In this document: in pieces, positions 41,312 to 51,533 of the stretch
Layout: each line of letters opens with the position of its first letter
Numbering within the stretch: the first letter of the stretch is position 1
NCBI RefSeq assembly: GCF_020509005.1
Contig: NC_063018.1
Coordinates: forward strand, 62,001 to 126,000
DNA length: 64,000 bases
Reading direction: 5' to 3'
Source: Fulvia fulva
Taxonomy: Eukaryota > Ascomycota > Dothideomycetes > Mycosphaerellales > Mycosphaerellaceae
The notes under the pieces: generated by a model
The model's database searches: none
What the model saw: only the letters and a program-made list of their open reading frames with translations
Told to the model about the DNA's origin: nothing
Position numbers and translations under genes: made by a program

Positions 41312-42984
41312 ATGAAGCATAAATTGACACTTACTGCAATAGTCTGCTCTGCACTTACACTTGCAGCAGCAAAACAGACACCATGCTCTGCCAACAACAT
41401 CAAGACACCAGAATACTTCGGCCTCGAGGTCCTCAACATCCAAGCACAAGAGGTAAAAGACTATAATGAATGGGGGATCATGGCCCCGATGTTCCAAATC
41501 GCCAGCGAACCAAAACCAGTAACCTTCTGCAACGTAACAGTGACCTACACCCACCCTGGTACAAACGACAACGTGAACGTCTGCATCGCGCTCCCCACTT
41601 CAGATTGGAATGAGCGATTCATCGCACTGGGTGGCGGAGGTCTATCAGGTGGATTCTCAGAAGCGCATATCGCAGGACTTGCCGCAGGCTACGCCACTGC
41701 TCTCACCGACTCTGGTCACTCCATGGACCCCGTCAACGCGAGTAGCTGGGCGCTCAAGAGTCCTGGAAATATTGACTGGCAGTTGCTGCAAGACAATGGG
41801 TACCTAACTTTGGACGACATGACGGCGATTTCGAAGCAAGTTGTCTCGAGCTTCTATGGGAAGCCAGCTAAGTACTCCTACTGGAATGGATGCTCCAATG
41901 GTGGTCGGCAAGGCTTAGTGCAGGCACAGCGATATCCAAAGAACTACGACGGTATTCTAGCGGCGGCACCAGCGATTGACTGGGCCAGCTTTACGGTCGG
42001 TATGCATTGGGCGCATGTGCAGATGATCAAGCATGACTATGTACCTGCAGCTTGTGAGCTCGCTGCCGTCCACGAATTGGTCATAGAAGCTTGTGACGAG
42101 CTCGATGGCGTCAAAGACGGCGTGATCTCTGCTCCTGGCCTTTGTCACTTCGATGCTAAAGACGCAGTGGGGCGAAAGTGCTGCTCAAGCAAATCGACAA
42201 TCACGAAGAAGACAGCAGACATTGTGAATGCTGTCTGGGCCGGAGCCGAACAGGACGGACAAGCGAGACGCCCTGGTCAGGGTCGAGACATGCCCTTCGG
42301 CCCTGAGCAACAGGAGGCGATTGGCACGGGTGGCCTAGCACAGACATGGTGTGAAGACGGCAAGTGCCGACAAATACCCTTCATGATCAGTGCACAGTGG
42401 TTGCAGTACTTCATTGCGAAGGATCCGGACTATAATCCGTTGAAGATGAGCGAGGACGAGTTCTTCAACTTTCTGCGGAGATCTTCGCAAGAGTACGGTT
42501 CCGTGATGAATGCTGATTGGACTGATCTGAGCGAGTTCAAGGCCGCTGGTGGAAAGATGATTACATGGTTCGTGCTTCTAGCCTCATGCTACTTGATCTC
42601 GCTAACATCAATCCCAGGCACGGCCTTGCTGATGAGCTCCTCCTTCCCAACACCACAGCCCAATACTACGACCAGGTCCTGGAGCAAGATCCGAGCGCAC
42701 GTGACTATTACCGCTACTTCGAGGCGCCTGGAGTGGGCCACTGCTTCGGCGGCCCTGGATACTACCCTGGCAATGTGTGGGATTCCCTTGTCGACTGGGT
42801 CGAGAAAGGGAAAGCACCGGAAGAGCTGGAGGGTGCGTCGCCTGCTGGCGCAAGTAGACCGATCTGCCAGTATCCAAAGGTGGCGAGGTATGTCGGTGGT
42901 GATGCGAAGGATGCTTCGTCGTTTGAGTGTGCGGAAGACTTTGGGACCAAGAAGGCGGATGCGAATGGGAAGGATGAGCTTTGA
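41312..42984 (+). CDS. Secreted tannase/feruloyl esterase family protein
   Basis: Hydrolyses ester bonds of plant phenolics (feruloyl esterase B or tannase type). Exons 41,312-42,567 and 42,618-42,984; 50-nt intron (GTTCGT, GCTAAC, CCCAG) splitting the Trp of the MITWHG block; 540 aa. The ATG at 41,312 opens directly into a signal peptide (LTLTAIVCSALTLAAA); in-frame extension upstream is not conserved. The serine nucleophile sits in GCSNGGRQGL, and GVGHCFGG supplies the catalytic His next to Cys. These give the CS-D-HC motif in which a disulfide links residues beside Ser and His. LDGVKDGVI is the usual calcium-binding-type loop of the lid domain. Length and layout are normal. Confidence 0.92.
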
Positions 42985-43150
42985 GAGGAAGATGCGCTGT
43001 GCTCCGTGTCTATTCGTGGAGCTGTTATATCCTGTATCTAGCTCATACGCTTTGCTCCCATGTCATCTCTCTCTCTCTCTTCCTCGTCGATGCGCTCCCC
43101 TAGAATTGACACTCTCGTTGAGTGCAGCATATGCACCCTTGAGCGCTCGG

Positions 43151-43729
43151 TTACCTTCCCAATAAGTCCTTCAGCACCACGTCCAATTCCCCCCAGCTCA
43201 GCTCGAGCACCGCATCAGGACACAGTGCCGCTTCGGCGAGTCTATCACCTTTGCGCGACCAGTATAAGTTGACGTCTCCGCTTTGATCTCGCTTCGCGAT
43301 TATGAAGGACGTGAGGCTCAACGTGATGGCTTCGTAGCGCCATCCATATGACAGACGATGAAGATCGATGTATGAGTTGCGTCTGCCCCGGGTAATGGGG
43401 GTACCTTTGATGATCAGGTTGGTGATGTGAGCCATATCTGCGGCGTTAACCCCTTGAATGGCCTCTCGCCCGTCCTCGGTAAGTGGTGTCTTGTCGACAT
43501 CGAGCTCGAAGTGGGGTTCTACCCAATACTTGCGATATGCTTCTTGGTAGATCTTAGCAGCCTCGTTGTAGGTCTGGCGACCTGCGAATAAGAGCGCCTT
43601 GCTTGGCGGACTTGTCTCGCGGATGTCAATAGCCTCGTTGTTGACCGAGTCGTGAGCAGAAGTGAAAGCAAGCTCGTAGATCTCGTTGCGAAGCTCGGCT
43701 GGGAGGGTGAGGAAAGTGGTAGGTGCCAT
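43151..43729 (-). CDS. LPAELRN-family (F-box/2EXR-like) protein 1
   Basis: 192 aa. Begins with the LTLPAELRNEIYELAF block common in a large, poorly characterised family of filamentous ascomycetes often annotated as 2EXR- or F-box-related. A second shared block is ALLFAGRQTYNEAAKIY followed by YRKYW. The same blocks occur in the genes at 49,745-50,225 and 50,589-51,197, so the window holds three paralogues. The function is unknown. Intronless; stop at 43,151. Confidence 0.75.
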   Translation of the reverse strand: MAPTTFLTLPAELRNEIYELAFTSAHDSVNNEAIDIRETSPPSKALLFAGRQTYNEAAKIYQEAYRKYWVEPHFELDVDKTPLTEDGREAIQGVNAADMAHITNLIIKGTPITRGRRNSYIDLHRLSYGWRYEAITLSLTSFIIAKRDQSGDVNLYWSRKGDRLAEAALCPDAVLELSWGELDVVLKDLLGR

Positions 43730-44032
43730 GTCGAGTTTTGCGGAATGGAGCTCTGGATTATGTATGTAGTGTCGCGCGACTTGGATATTGTGGTCACAAC
43801 TTCTATACTGGTGGTCTGCGCGTGGTCGTAAAGACTGCCTGTGAGTGTTGCGGTGGTCCCTCGTGTAGCGGTGATGTACGGTGATGGTGCGAATCCTGGA
43901 AAGAACGAAGTTTCAAGCTTTTATATTAGCGGGAATGGTTCGTTGGCACGTGCCACACATGTGAACACGGAATAGCGGACCGTTCCTTACGATCGTAATA
44001 CGGACTGCATTCACCTCGAGCTCGGTACCGCT
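43730..44032. other. Short intergenic region
   Basis: About 300 bp between the paralogue's start and the aldehyde dehydrogenase stop. No gene or repeat seen; promoter of the 43,151-43,729 gene expected. Confidence 0.4.
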
Positions 44033-45557
44033 CTAGTACGTCATATTCACCATAATCGTCTTCGGATCCGTAAACGCCCTCAAAGCATGAACACCCGCCT
44101 CTCTCCCAACACCACTCTGCTTCGAGCCTCCAAAGGGCGCCTGCGTCATCATCAACGAAATGCAATTGATGCCCACCATCCCAGAATCAAAAGCACTCGC
44201 AACGCGCATAGCCTTGTTGATATCCTGCGTGAACACCCCAGCCATGAGCCCGTACTCGCTATCATTGCTGATCTTGAGGACTTCCTCGTCAGTCTTGAAT
44301 GTACGCACTACAGACACAGGGCCGAAGATCTCATCCGTATGGATCTCGGCGTCTGGCTTGACGTTGGTGAAGATGGTAGGCTCGATGAAGTATCCTTTGT
44401 CGCCAACACGAGCTCCACCGGTGAGGAGTGTGCCTGCTTCGTAAGACTTGCCACGCTCGATGAAGCCGGTCACGCGCTTGAACTGAGCTTCGTCGACCAG
44501 TGGTCCCATGAGGGTCGACTCGGAGTCAGGGTCACCTAGTGCTTTCGTGCGCTCTTCGAAAGCTTCTTTGTACTTCTCGATGAATTTATCGTAGATGCCT
44601 TCTTGCACGTATACTCGTGAAGCGGCGAAGCAGACTTGGCCAGAGTGACCCGTGATGGCATTCACAGTCCATGTAACGGCATTGTCCAGATTACAGTCGT
44701 TGAACACCACGGCAGGAGATTTGCCTCCCAACTCAAGAGTAACACGCTTCAAGTTGGATTTAGCGGCCATTTCCTGAATCTTCTTGCCTGTAGGGATCGA
44801 GCCAGTGAAAGACACCTTACGCACTCGCATGTGGCTGGCAAGCAGTGCACCAGTAGTACCATCCCCAGACAAGATTTGAAACACTCCCGGTGGAAAGCCA
44901 GCTTCCTTGATGAGTGGAAGCAATGCCAGAGCTGCGAACGGCGTCTTCTCCGAAGGCTTCAAGATGAAGCAGTTTCCAGTCGCCAAAGCAGGACCTGCCT
45001 TCAGGCCAACATTACCGATGGGGCCGTTCCAAGGAATGATGCCAGCTGTCACACCCAATGGTTCGTTACGAACGATCTTGAGGAAGCCGTCTTCCTGCGG
45101 GTAGGACTCGCCTGCGAACTTGTCTGTCCATCTAACGCCACTGTCAGCCTGACACAGCTTGCACCGCAAAAGATAAATCATACCCAGCATTGTACCGCAA
45201 AGTCTCTGCACATAGACTGACCTCGAAGAGTCCGAAACTGCCCCACGGTGCACCCAGAGTGATTCTGGTCAGCTCGCCCAGTGCTTTGCCATGCTCATCG
45301 ATCAGATCGGCAAGCTTGTTGAGCATATCACGTCTCTTGCTGGGCAGAGTTGCCTTCCATGCTGGAAAGGCTTTCTCAGCGGCGGTAACCGCAGCGTCAA
45401 GATCCTGCTCCCCTGCTATGGGCACATCGTCTGCAACGAGCTCTCCATTCTTGGGATTTCTGACCGAGAGCTTCCTGTCGCTTTTCGAGTTGACATACTC
45501 GTTGTTGATAATCAGCTGCTTTGGCAGGTTATCTTTGCTGAAGAGGAAGTCGACCAT
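44033..45557 (-). CDS. Aldehyde dehydrogenase (NAD(P)-dependent)
   Basis: Oxidises aldehydes to acids. Exons 45,184-45,557 and 44,033-45,131, with a 52-nt intron (GTATGA to GTTAG) that completes a Gly codon before WTDKFAGESY; 490 aa. Conserved landmarks: PWNGP (cofactor pocket, Asn), KPSEKTP, FTGSIPTGKKI (Rossmann turn), LELGGKSP (general-base Glu), GQVCFAASRV (catalytic Cys), EEIFGPV-type block reading DEIFGPVSV, and PFGGSKQSGVGRE near the end. Without the intron the first exon runs into a false extension. Substrate cannot be told; the sequence resembles fungal aromatic/vanillin-type ALDHs only in general style. Divergent from the F-box gene with 526 bp between. Confidence 0.92.
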
Positions 45558-46083
45558 GATGAAGATGACAGATCCAGATGCTCTACGAGCAAGGAAACAG
45601 TGGAATCGGTACTTCTCTTATGTCCTTCATGCTGTGCGTTGCCGATACCCACAGCTTCGCCTATGCAGACAAGCACAGCATCGCCGTGCCTCTTGGCTTG
45701 CATATTGAGTGGGGATGATGGAGATGATGGAGATGATGGAGTCGTGTATGGAAGTGGTTATCCTGGACAAGAAAAATGCGGAAGCCGCGGAAGCTGCTCG
45801 GGCCGAGTGCCGAGTGCCGAGTGCCGAGATCGTCACGGCACGCGCCTTCTTGTTATTCTCACCCTTCCTGCTGGCTGCTACATGTATCTGCAGAGACCGA
45901 CATGATATCACGCTACCTTCGCTTCCGTTGCTGATACAATCGCAGTCACTGTCCATCCGGTCGTATTCTCATCATACCCAGAAAGACACCACATTCGACG
46001 CGTAGACCACGCGACGGCCACCGCAGCGATGGCGTCTGGGCTATCAGTTGTTAGCCAACCTTGCACACCAGCATCGACATATC
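45558..46083. promoter_or_regulatory. Divergent promoter region with two microsatellites
   Basis: 526 bp between the aldehyde dehydrogenase and F-box start codons. It contains a GATGATGGA repeat (about three units, 45,714-45,740) and a GCCGAGT heptamer repeat (nearly four units, 45,802-45,828). Confidence 0.55.
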
Positions 46084-47118
46084 ATGAACGGCATGATCAA
46101 GCCATCAAAGCTTGCAGTGGCGATCAGTATCAAGCGCAACGTGGCTGCGGACGCCTCCTTTGGGACTTTGGATGTTCTTCCACTTGAGCTCCTGCACTGG
46201 ATCGTCTCCATGCTCGACTTACAGACTCTCTCGAGGCTGACTCGAACGTGCTCGCGGGGAGTCGCAGTAGTAGCATCACTGCCCGAGTATCGGGACCTCC
46301 TGCGACATGCGCCACTCGCCTTGGCCGCGCTGGGATCAACGAAGCTGCTCTGCGACTTTGCAGCACACACAATCCACACCACTTTGCGCTCCGTGGCTTG
46401 CTCTTCATGTGGTGATTTTGGCCCTTTCCTCTTCTTACCGACTTGCCAGAGATGCTGCTACGAGTGCCTACCACGCAACCAAAGCCTGTGGGTCGTTTCG
46501 AGGTCCGAGGCGCAGAAGGCCTTCGGCCTTCCCGCGGCGGACATAAAAAGGCTGCCGACACTCCACAGCGTGCCTGGAAAGTATTATGTCAAGTACACTA
46601 TTAGCTCTAAGCGGCGCCATCGGCTTGTCAGCGTCAGAGCCGCCAAAGAGCTTGCCATCGCACACGGCAAATCCGCAGAACATCTGGCGCGTGCACTCCA
46701 AGATCAACGCGCAGCAGGACTTTCACCGAAAAAGTACCGCACGCTACGCTGGATATCAACTGCAGCATTACAGGCGCCTGGTGAAGAGATATTGTCGCGT
46801 CCGAGTGAGGCAAACGTCCCAAACGACCGCTTCTGCGGCATGGCATCTGTCCCGTTTCTAGCCTTACCAACGAATGGAGGCGTTGAGCGCGGGCTCTGGT
46901 GCTTGGGCTGCGAGGAAGTTTCTCGAGATTTCCAACCCAACAGGCCAAATGAGGCTCTTTCTCATCTCGTCGCCCCGGGAATCGATGTGACGGCGAAGCT
47001 GTTCACGATGCAGCACGTCGCGCGATCGGAACACGACTTCCTGAAGCATTCGGCAGACTGTCCAGGCACCAAGGCAATGATTCCCGATCTCGAGGCGCAG
47101 CTGCAACTCGTCGTATGA
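46084..47118 (+). CDS. F-box protein with a Cys-rich zinc-like region
   Basis: 344 aa from the ATG at 46,084; the open frame begins a little earlier but has no earlier ATG. An N-terminal F-box-like motif, DVLPLELLHWIVSMLDLQTL followed by SRLTRTCSR, lies at about residues 28-58 and would link substrates to the Skp1-cullin ubiquitin ligase. A cysteine cluster CSSCGDFGPF...CQRCCYECL follows, then a basic central region and a second Cys pair (WCLGCEEVSRDF). A common layout among fungal orphan F-box proteins; the substrate is unknown. No intron needed. Confidence 0.75.
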   Translation: MNGMIKPSKLAVAISIKRNVAADASFGTLDVLPLELLHWIVSMLDLQTLSRLTRTCSRGVAVVASLPEYRDLLRHAPLALAALGSTKLLCDFAAHTIHTTLRSVACSSCGDFGPFLFLPTCQRCCYECLPRNQSLWVVSRSEAQKAFGLPAADIKRLPTLHSVPGKYYVKYTISSKRRHRLVSVRAAKELAIAHGKSAEHLARALQDQRAAGLSPKKYRTLRWISTAALQAPGEEILSRPSEANVPNDRFCGMASVPFLALPTNGGVERGLWCLGCEEVSRDFQPNRPNEALSHLVAPGIDVTAKLFTMQHVARSEHDFLKHSADCPGTKAMIPDLEAQLQLVV

Positions 47119-48280
47119 ATAATGTCAAATTACATACAGCATGGTCCCTCTGCCTTTCTGACTCTATCCTCCCGGGTGGGTGTATGTCTTGTCATCGATC
47201 TGGCGAGGAGCGTGACCCGAAGGCAAGACCCCATAAGGATTTTACAATCGCAGTCTATCGTAGTCGAGTTGAGTGTTTGAAAATGTGCGATTTCGGCAAT
47301 GCCATAACATTGTAAAGGCGAATGGCGAGACTTCGGCGCCCAGAATAGTGCCACTTCTGCTTCCAACTTCATCCGCTGCCAGAGCCACCTGTCGCGGTGT
47401 CCATGGCGGCAGGTTTGTTTTGGTTCAACCGTTGGTTTCTTGCTATGGACTGTGGTACTGGCGTAGCAACCGTATCGGTAGTTGTTGCACTGCTTGCACA
47501 CGGAGCTCTGCCCGCTGATGACAAAGAAATGCAGATCTTCGCAGCTCAGCACCGAGTGCTCCGGAGGGCACCAACCGGAACAATACTCATGAGCGCTACA
47601 TGCAGGAAAAATCTCCATACCCAAGACTAAGAGAGTGACAAGACGGTTGATAGTCCACAGGAGCTACTTCCGGAGCGCTTTCAAGACCTACAGCGACGAC
47701 CAGTAGTTCTCTGAAACGAGCCTGAGCAAGAGGTGGAATGCCCGGAGCTCGAGATTCCGCCGTAGTGTGTCGCAGCTCCTGCCATGTGACATCAGACAAT
47801 CAGCGAAGCCGTGGCGTGATGCGTCCCGATACGATGCCGCGCGGGCCCAATGAGCTGCCAATTGTCCAAGTTGCATGCACTGTCGCCTGATTCCTCTTGC
47901 CGTAAGCAATAATGACACTGCACTATACTGCAGAGCTCCTAACATGCAGCATGCTCGACTGCCTCGAACTCTTTGACCGTCCTCACGAACAAAGAGCGGC
48001 AAAGGGGCCAGGCTAGCATGTGAGCAACACACAGACCATTCCCCATGGGAAAATGCGGCTAAAGCCATTCAGGAAGCATCCATGGCCCGGAGCGACGAGC
48101 ATGTCCGCTCGGGTAGAGCACATCATCCAATCAATGAGCTGATCGCGACGCCTTTACTTCGTCGTGCATTACCCCAGACCACGCCATTCCTCTCGCGAGG
48201 TTGCTTGTTTAGCTGCGCCGCGCGGGGTAAAGCACATGTGAGCACAACAGGCACGCCCTCGTGACCTGTTCGTTCCACCT
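47119..48280. other. Long intergenic region
   Basis: About 1.2 kb with scattered frames of 60-165 codons on both strands, none with conserved motifs. No RNA gene recognised. I do not annotate a gene here. Confidence 0.4.
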
Positions 48281-48424
48281 TTTATAAGGCAGGGGCGAAG
48301 GTACCTCGCAAGTCGCTCTCCGTTTCACACAATTCTTCACGACTGACTCTCCACTCTTCACTCTTCAGTTCACCAGTTCTTTGCGTCCTTCTGCACAACT
48401 TCGACACCAACACAAACCGCAATC
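48281..48424 (+). promoter_or_regulatory. TATA box and pyrimidine-rich leader of the 68-aa gene
   Basis: TTTATAAGG at 48,281-48,289 followed about 30 bp later by a long C/T-rich leader (CTCTCC, TTCTTCACG, CTCCACTCTTCACTCTTC), ending CAATCATG at the start codon. This is the layout of strongly expressed fungal genes. Confidence 0.55.
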
Positions 48425-48631
48425 ATGTTCGCTACCACTGCTGGATCAAAGATGCTCTACACCAGTGCCGCTGCCTGGGCAACCTGCACTGGCTTCGCCG
48501 CCTTCTGGATCGCTCTCAGGATGCCGATTCAGCATGACAAGGCTGGACCTTACAACTATAACAGACTTGTAAGGCGAGGTGCTCGCTTCACTGAGCGTGT
48601 CCCATGGAGACGTCTGCCCAAGATGGTCTAA
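48425..48631 (+). CDS. Small 68-aa protein, one membrane segment
   Basis: Too short for family assignment and not recognised. Residues 8-31 (SKMLYTSAAAWATCTGFAAFWIAL) form one hydrophobic segment, given here in part as SAAAWATCTGFAAFW. The tail is basic (NRLVRRGARFTERVPWRRL), so a small single-pass membrane or mitochondrial inner-membrane protein is conceivable. The supporting evidence is the context: TATA box, pyrimidine-rich leader, good start context, and a canonical 56-nt intron (48,644-48,699; GTAAGC, CACTGACC, CACAG) placed 12 bp after the stop. Such an intron indicates a real transcript. Alternative splicing could change the C-terminus. Confidence 0.6.
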   Translation: MFATTAGSKMLYTSAAAWATCTGFAAFWIALRMPIQHDKAGPYNYNRLVRRGARFTERVPWRRLPKMV

Positions 48632-49543
48632 GCGTTAGCACCGGTAAGCATCGCCATCCATTGGCGCGACAAAGAGACGACCACTGACCATTCTCACAGC
48701 CATCAACCTGAGCTTTGAAGTCGCAAAGGCTCTTGTACGTCGAGGAGGATAGCAGCACTACCTACTCGACCTCAACGCGGAAGGAGATTACAGCAGGCTG
48801 TCTCTGGAGTTGGGAAGTCGACAAGTTACGAATTCAATGAAACATAACATTCATCAACCGTCGGAGGGCGTTCAACCGGGATGTGTATACTACCAAGGGC
48901 AGACTAGACAATGCCTCCCGAATGCAAGCATGTAGAACTATCCAAGCTTCTACTAAACACATTCCACCCGAGCTTGCTCACTGCCTCCCGCTCAAACGCC
49001 TTCCAGCAACAGCGCAGCAGCTCCACACAACTCTCCAGTATCCACCCATAGCCCACTAGGTCAACAGCCGCCTCATCAGTCGATCAAGCAACTTCAAGTG
49101 GCGACGTCCAATCATAGAGATGTTTCGAGCCGCTCAATTGACCTTTGAGCTCCTCAAAGACGTGAGAACCCACTGTTTGATCGGATCATGTGGGCGTCAA
49201 AACTCCTACTTGCAGAGAGCTGCATGACAGTGTGACCCATGGCGTAAGTCGTGGTGTGAGAACTGGCCAGGTAATGTACGATGTCAGACATGGCATAGTC
49301 TGGTGATATCTGGCGTGTCCTGAACCGACTCGAGGCAAGGCGAGATGTTGTGCTACAAGACGCAGGATGATCTATCAAACTCCCATGCATCCCACGTACT
49401 TTTTCTGGCTACTGCAAGTGTGTGCACTATGTCCGCGAGCTTCGAAGTGCCCCGGCAATTGCATGACCACCCGTAAGGCTTGCCACCGTCCAATAAGTAT
49501 GCTCGACCAATTTCAGCTGGATCTCCCGAATCCCTCTGGAGCA
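48632..49543. other. 3' region of the small gene and intergenic DNA
   Basis: Contains the probable 3'-UTR intron at 48,644-48,699. The rest has no recognisable gene. Frames at 49,154-49,390 and 49,353-49,544 (minus) lack features. Confidence 0.45.
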
Positions 49544-50225
49544 CTACTCTGCGTTCTCGTCACCGTCTTCACTGGCCTCTCCGACGAACATCTCCACCAG
49601 CAGCTCACGGAGAGGTGTATGCCTCGCCGAGCGACCGCGGCACTCCTTCAGCTCGGCCTCGGTCGGGTCAATGAGTTGCTCCCATTTACCATTGGTGTCG
49701 CAACCAAACCAGACCCTTCCACTCAACGAAGCGTCTTCGTACCGTCAGTGACCCCTTTTGTCGAACATTATAAAGCCCATCGCCATATATTCTATTTGCA
49801 AGCTGTTTACGTGGTCAACGTCTGGTCTCAGCCGGACGGTGTAGCCGTTGTCGGATCTCGCTGGTCCCAGGTCTAGCAGGAATTTGCCGGATGACCAGAA
49901 TTTGCGGTATTGAGTTCTGTGGATCAGATGCGCCTCATCGTAGATCTGACGGCAAGTACAGAGAAGCATCTTGCTTGGCGGCTTCGTAGTGATGAGGTCG
50001 ATCTACAGACGGTGTTAGCTATGCTCGAGTAGCATCTAGCAGTATAGCAGCAAGAACATCGAGTAATCCGCGCACATGTCGCGAAGTCCTCGAATGACGA
50101 ATTTTCTCGTCGTCATCGTAGTCCGTCGTGAAGGTCAGCTCGTAGATGATATTGCGCAGCTCGGCAGGAAGCGACAAAAGACGTGAGCCCATGCTGTTTT
50201 CGAGGAAGTCCGTGGGTGGTGCCAT
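49544..50225 (-). pseudogene. LPAELRN-family protein 2, interrupted by an in-frame stop
   Basis: Exon 1 at 50,076-50,225 has SLPAELRNIIYELTFTT. A 73-nt intron (GTGCGC to TGTAG) leads to exon 2, starting IDLITTKPPSKMLLCTCRQ and continuing QIYDEAHLIHRTQYRKFW. At 49,745-49,747 a TGA follows FDKRGH. In the same frame the coding sequence continues for a further 66 codons (LSGRVWFGCDTNGKWEQL) to 49,544, matching where its paralogue at 50,589-51,197 reads VDKRGGWCVDGRDYIW. The TGA is probably a single G-to-A change of TGG, or the protein has been shortened by about 40%. The paralogue lies directly upstream in the same orientation. Confidence 0.6.
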
Positions 50226-50588
50226 GCTGCGTGTCGAGTTAGCGTTCTTGCGGTCAGCAGTCTGTACACACGGGCGATGGTGCCTGAGAGGTGGTGTTGT
50301 GGTTTTGGAAGGTGAGCTAGGTGATTGCCACGGAGAAAGGATGTCGACTGTAGGTTGTTGTTTGTGTGAGTCGGAGGGGTTAAGTGTTGAAAGAAGTGTT
50401 TGCATTTAGTGACTTCAAAGTTGAGGTCCCGAAGCACGTGCTATCACATGCAGCTCCACCTGCTTATCTGCAATGGTTTCGGCGTTGGCGCTGCGCTGAG
50501 GGATCATCCCTGCACAGCGTCAACTGCAGCCGCGAAGCCTGTCGTTCAGCATGCTGTCGACTCCAAGTTTGTTGTCCCTGCATCTATA
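50226..50588. other. Spacer between two LPAELRN-family paralogues
   Basis: About 360 bp. No gene; expected promoter of the interrupted paralogue and 3' end of the next. Confidence 0.4.
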
Positions 50589-51197
50589 TCAGGCATCTCG
50601 AGCCCCCTTGATAGCAGGTCTGTACTCCTTGTCGGTTTCCGACACCGCCTCAGGAACGCCAAAGGTGTCCCACAACCTCTTGCTGAAGGATAGCTTTCTA
50701 GCGGCCTGAGAACATAGGTAACTGAGCTCCTCCTTCGTGAATGCCCTGCGGCAGACCAGACGGCCCCCAGCACCGTATCCCGCCCAGATGTAATCACGTC
50801 CGTCCACGCACCAGCCGCCGCGCTTGTCAACCAGAGTATAGATGTTGAATCTCTGTCGGATATCACTGTGCCCAAAGGAGCCGAGTACGACCTCGAGCGT
50901 GCTTATGTTCTCGATGTCTGCAGTCTTCGGCGATGCGACTTGATTCCGCACAGGTACCCCGTTCACCGTCACCACGAAGCTGCTAGTGGTCCAGAACTCG
51001 CGATACTTGGTCTTGTAGAGTTCGCACGCTTCATTATAGACCTGACGGCAGGTCGCGAGGAGGGCCTTGCCATCAGGAGGTTTTGCAGCAAGGAGGTCGA
51101 CCTTCTCGTCGAGATCGTGTTTGGTCGTAAAGGCCAACTCGTAGATCGCGTTGCGAAGCTCAGCCGGCAATTGAAGTAGACGCGAGCTCGCAGCCAT
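50589..51197 (-). CDS. LPAELRN-family (F-box/2EXR-like) protein 3
   Basis: 202 aa, intronless. Starts MAASSRLLQLPAELRNAIYE, then KALLATCRQVYNEACELYKTK and YREFW, the blocks shared with the two paralogues in this window. Ends with a region containing WAGYGAGGRLVCRR and FSKRLWDTFGVPE. No catalytic motif is seen and the role is unknown; such genes are numerous and variable in dothideomycetes. Adjacent same-strand paralogue 2 suggests local tandem duplication. Confidence 0.75.
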   Translation of the reverse strand: MAASSRLLQLPAELRNAIYELAFTTKHDLDEKVDLLAAKPPDGKALLATCRQVYNEACELYKTKYREFWTTSSFVVTVNGVPVRNQVASPKTADIENISTLEVVLGSFGHSDIRQRFNIYTLVDKRGGWCVDGRDYIWAGYGAGGRLVCRRAFTKEELSYLCSQAARKLSFSKRLWDTFGVPEAVSETDKEYRPAIKGARDA

Positions 51198-51533
51198 GCT
51201 GGAAGTATCAGGTCAGTATTCGTGCGACCTCGAGCTCATTTGCAACAGTGAATATACGTGATGGACGTTTGTGGAGGTGGTGAATTGTGTGTGGTTGTGG
51301 AGTTGGTGGAAAGGATCAGCCGCGGTGGTGGTGGTTGTTGTGTGCAGAGGTTTGAGATTGTGAGTTGAAAGTGGCGAGGAAGGAAAGGGGAAAGAGGTTC
51401 TGCGACAAGTGACGTTGGAAACGCACGTACCATCACATGCCCGATCTAAAATGCACCTCACTTCCATCACTTCGCCGAACGCCTCGCTAAGTTCACATGC
51501 CCCAAGACCACCCCACTCTTCACATGCAATCTC
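51198..51533. other. Intergenic region
   Basis: About 336 bp between paralogue 3 and Slt11. Minus-strand GTGG/TTGTG-rich stretch at 51,270-51,350. No gene recognised. Confidence 0.4.

Noticed and set aside
42985..43165. C-terminal extension of the esterase in the unspliced frame
   Set aside because: The unspliced frame loses the conserved GHC block; the 50-nt intron restores it and the protein ends at 42,984.
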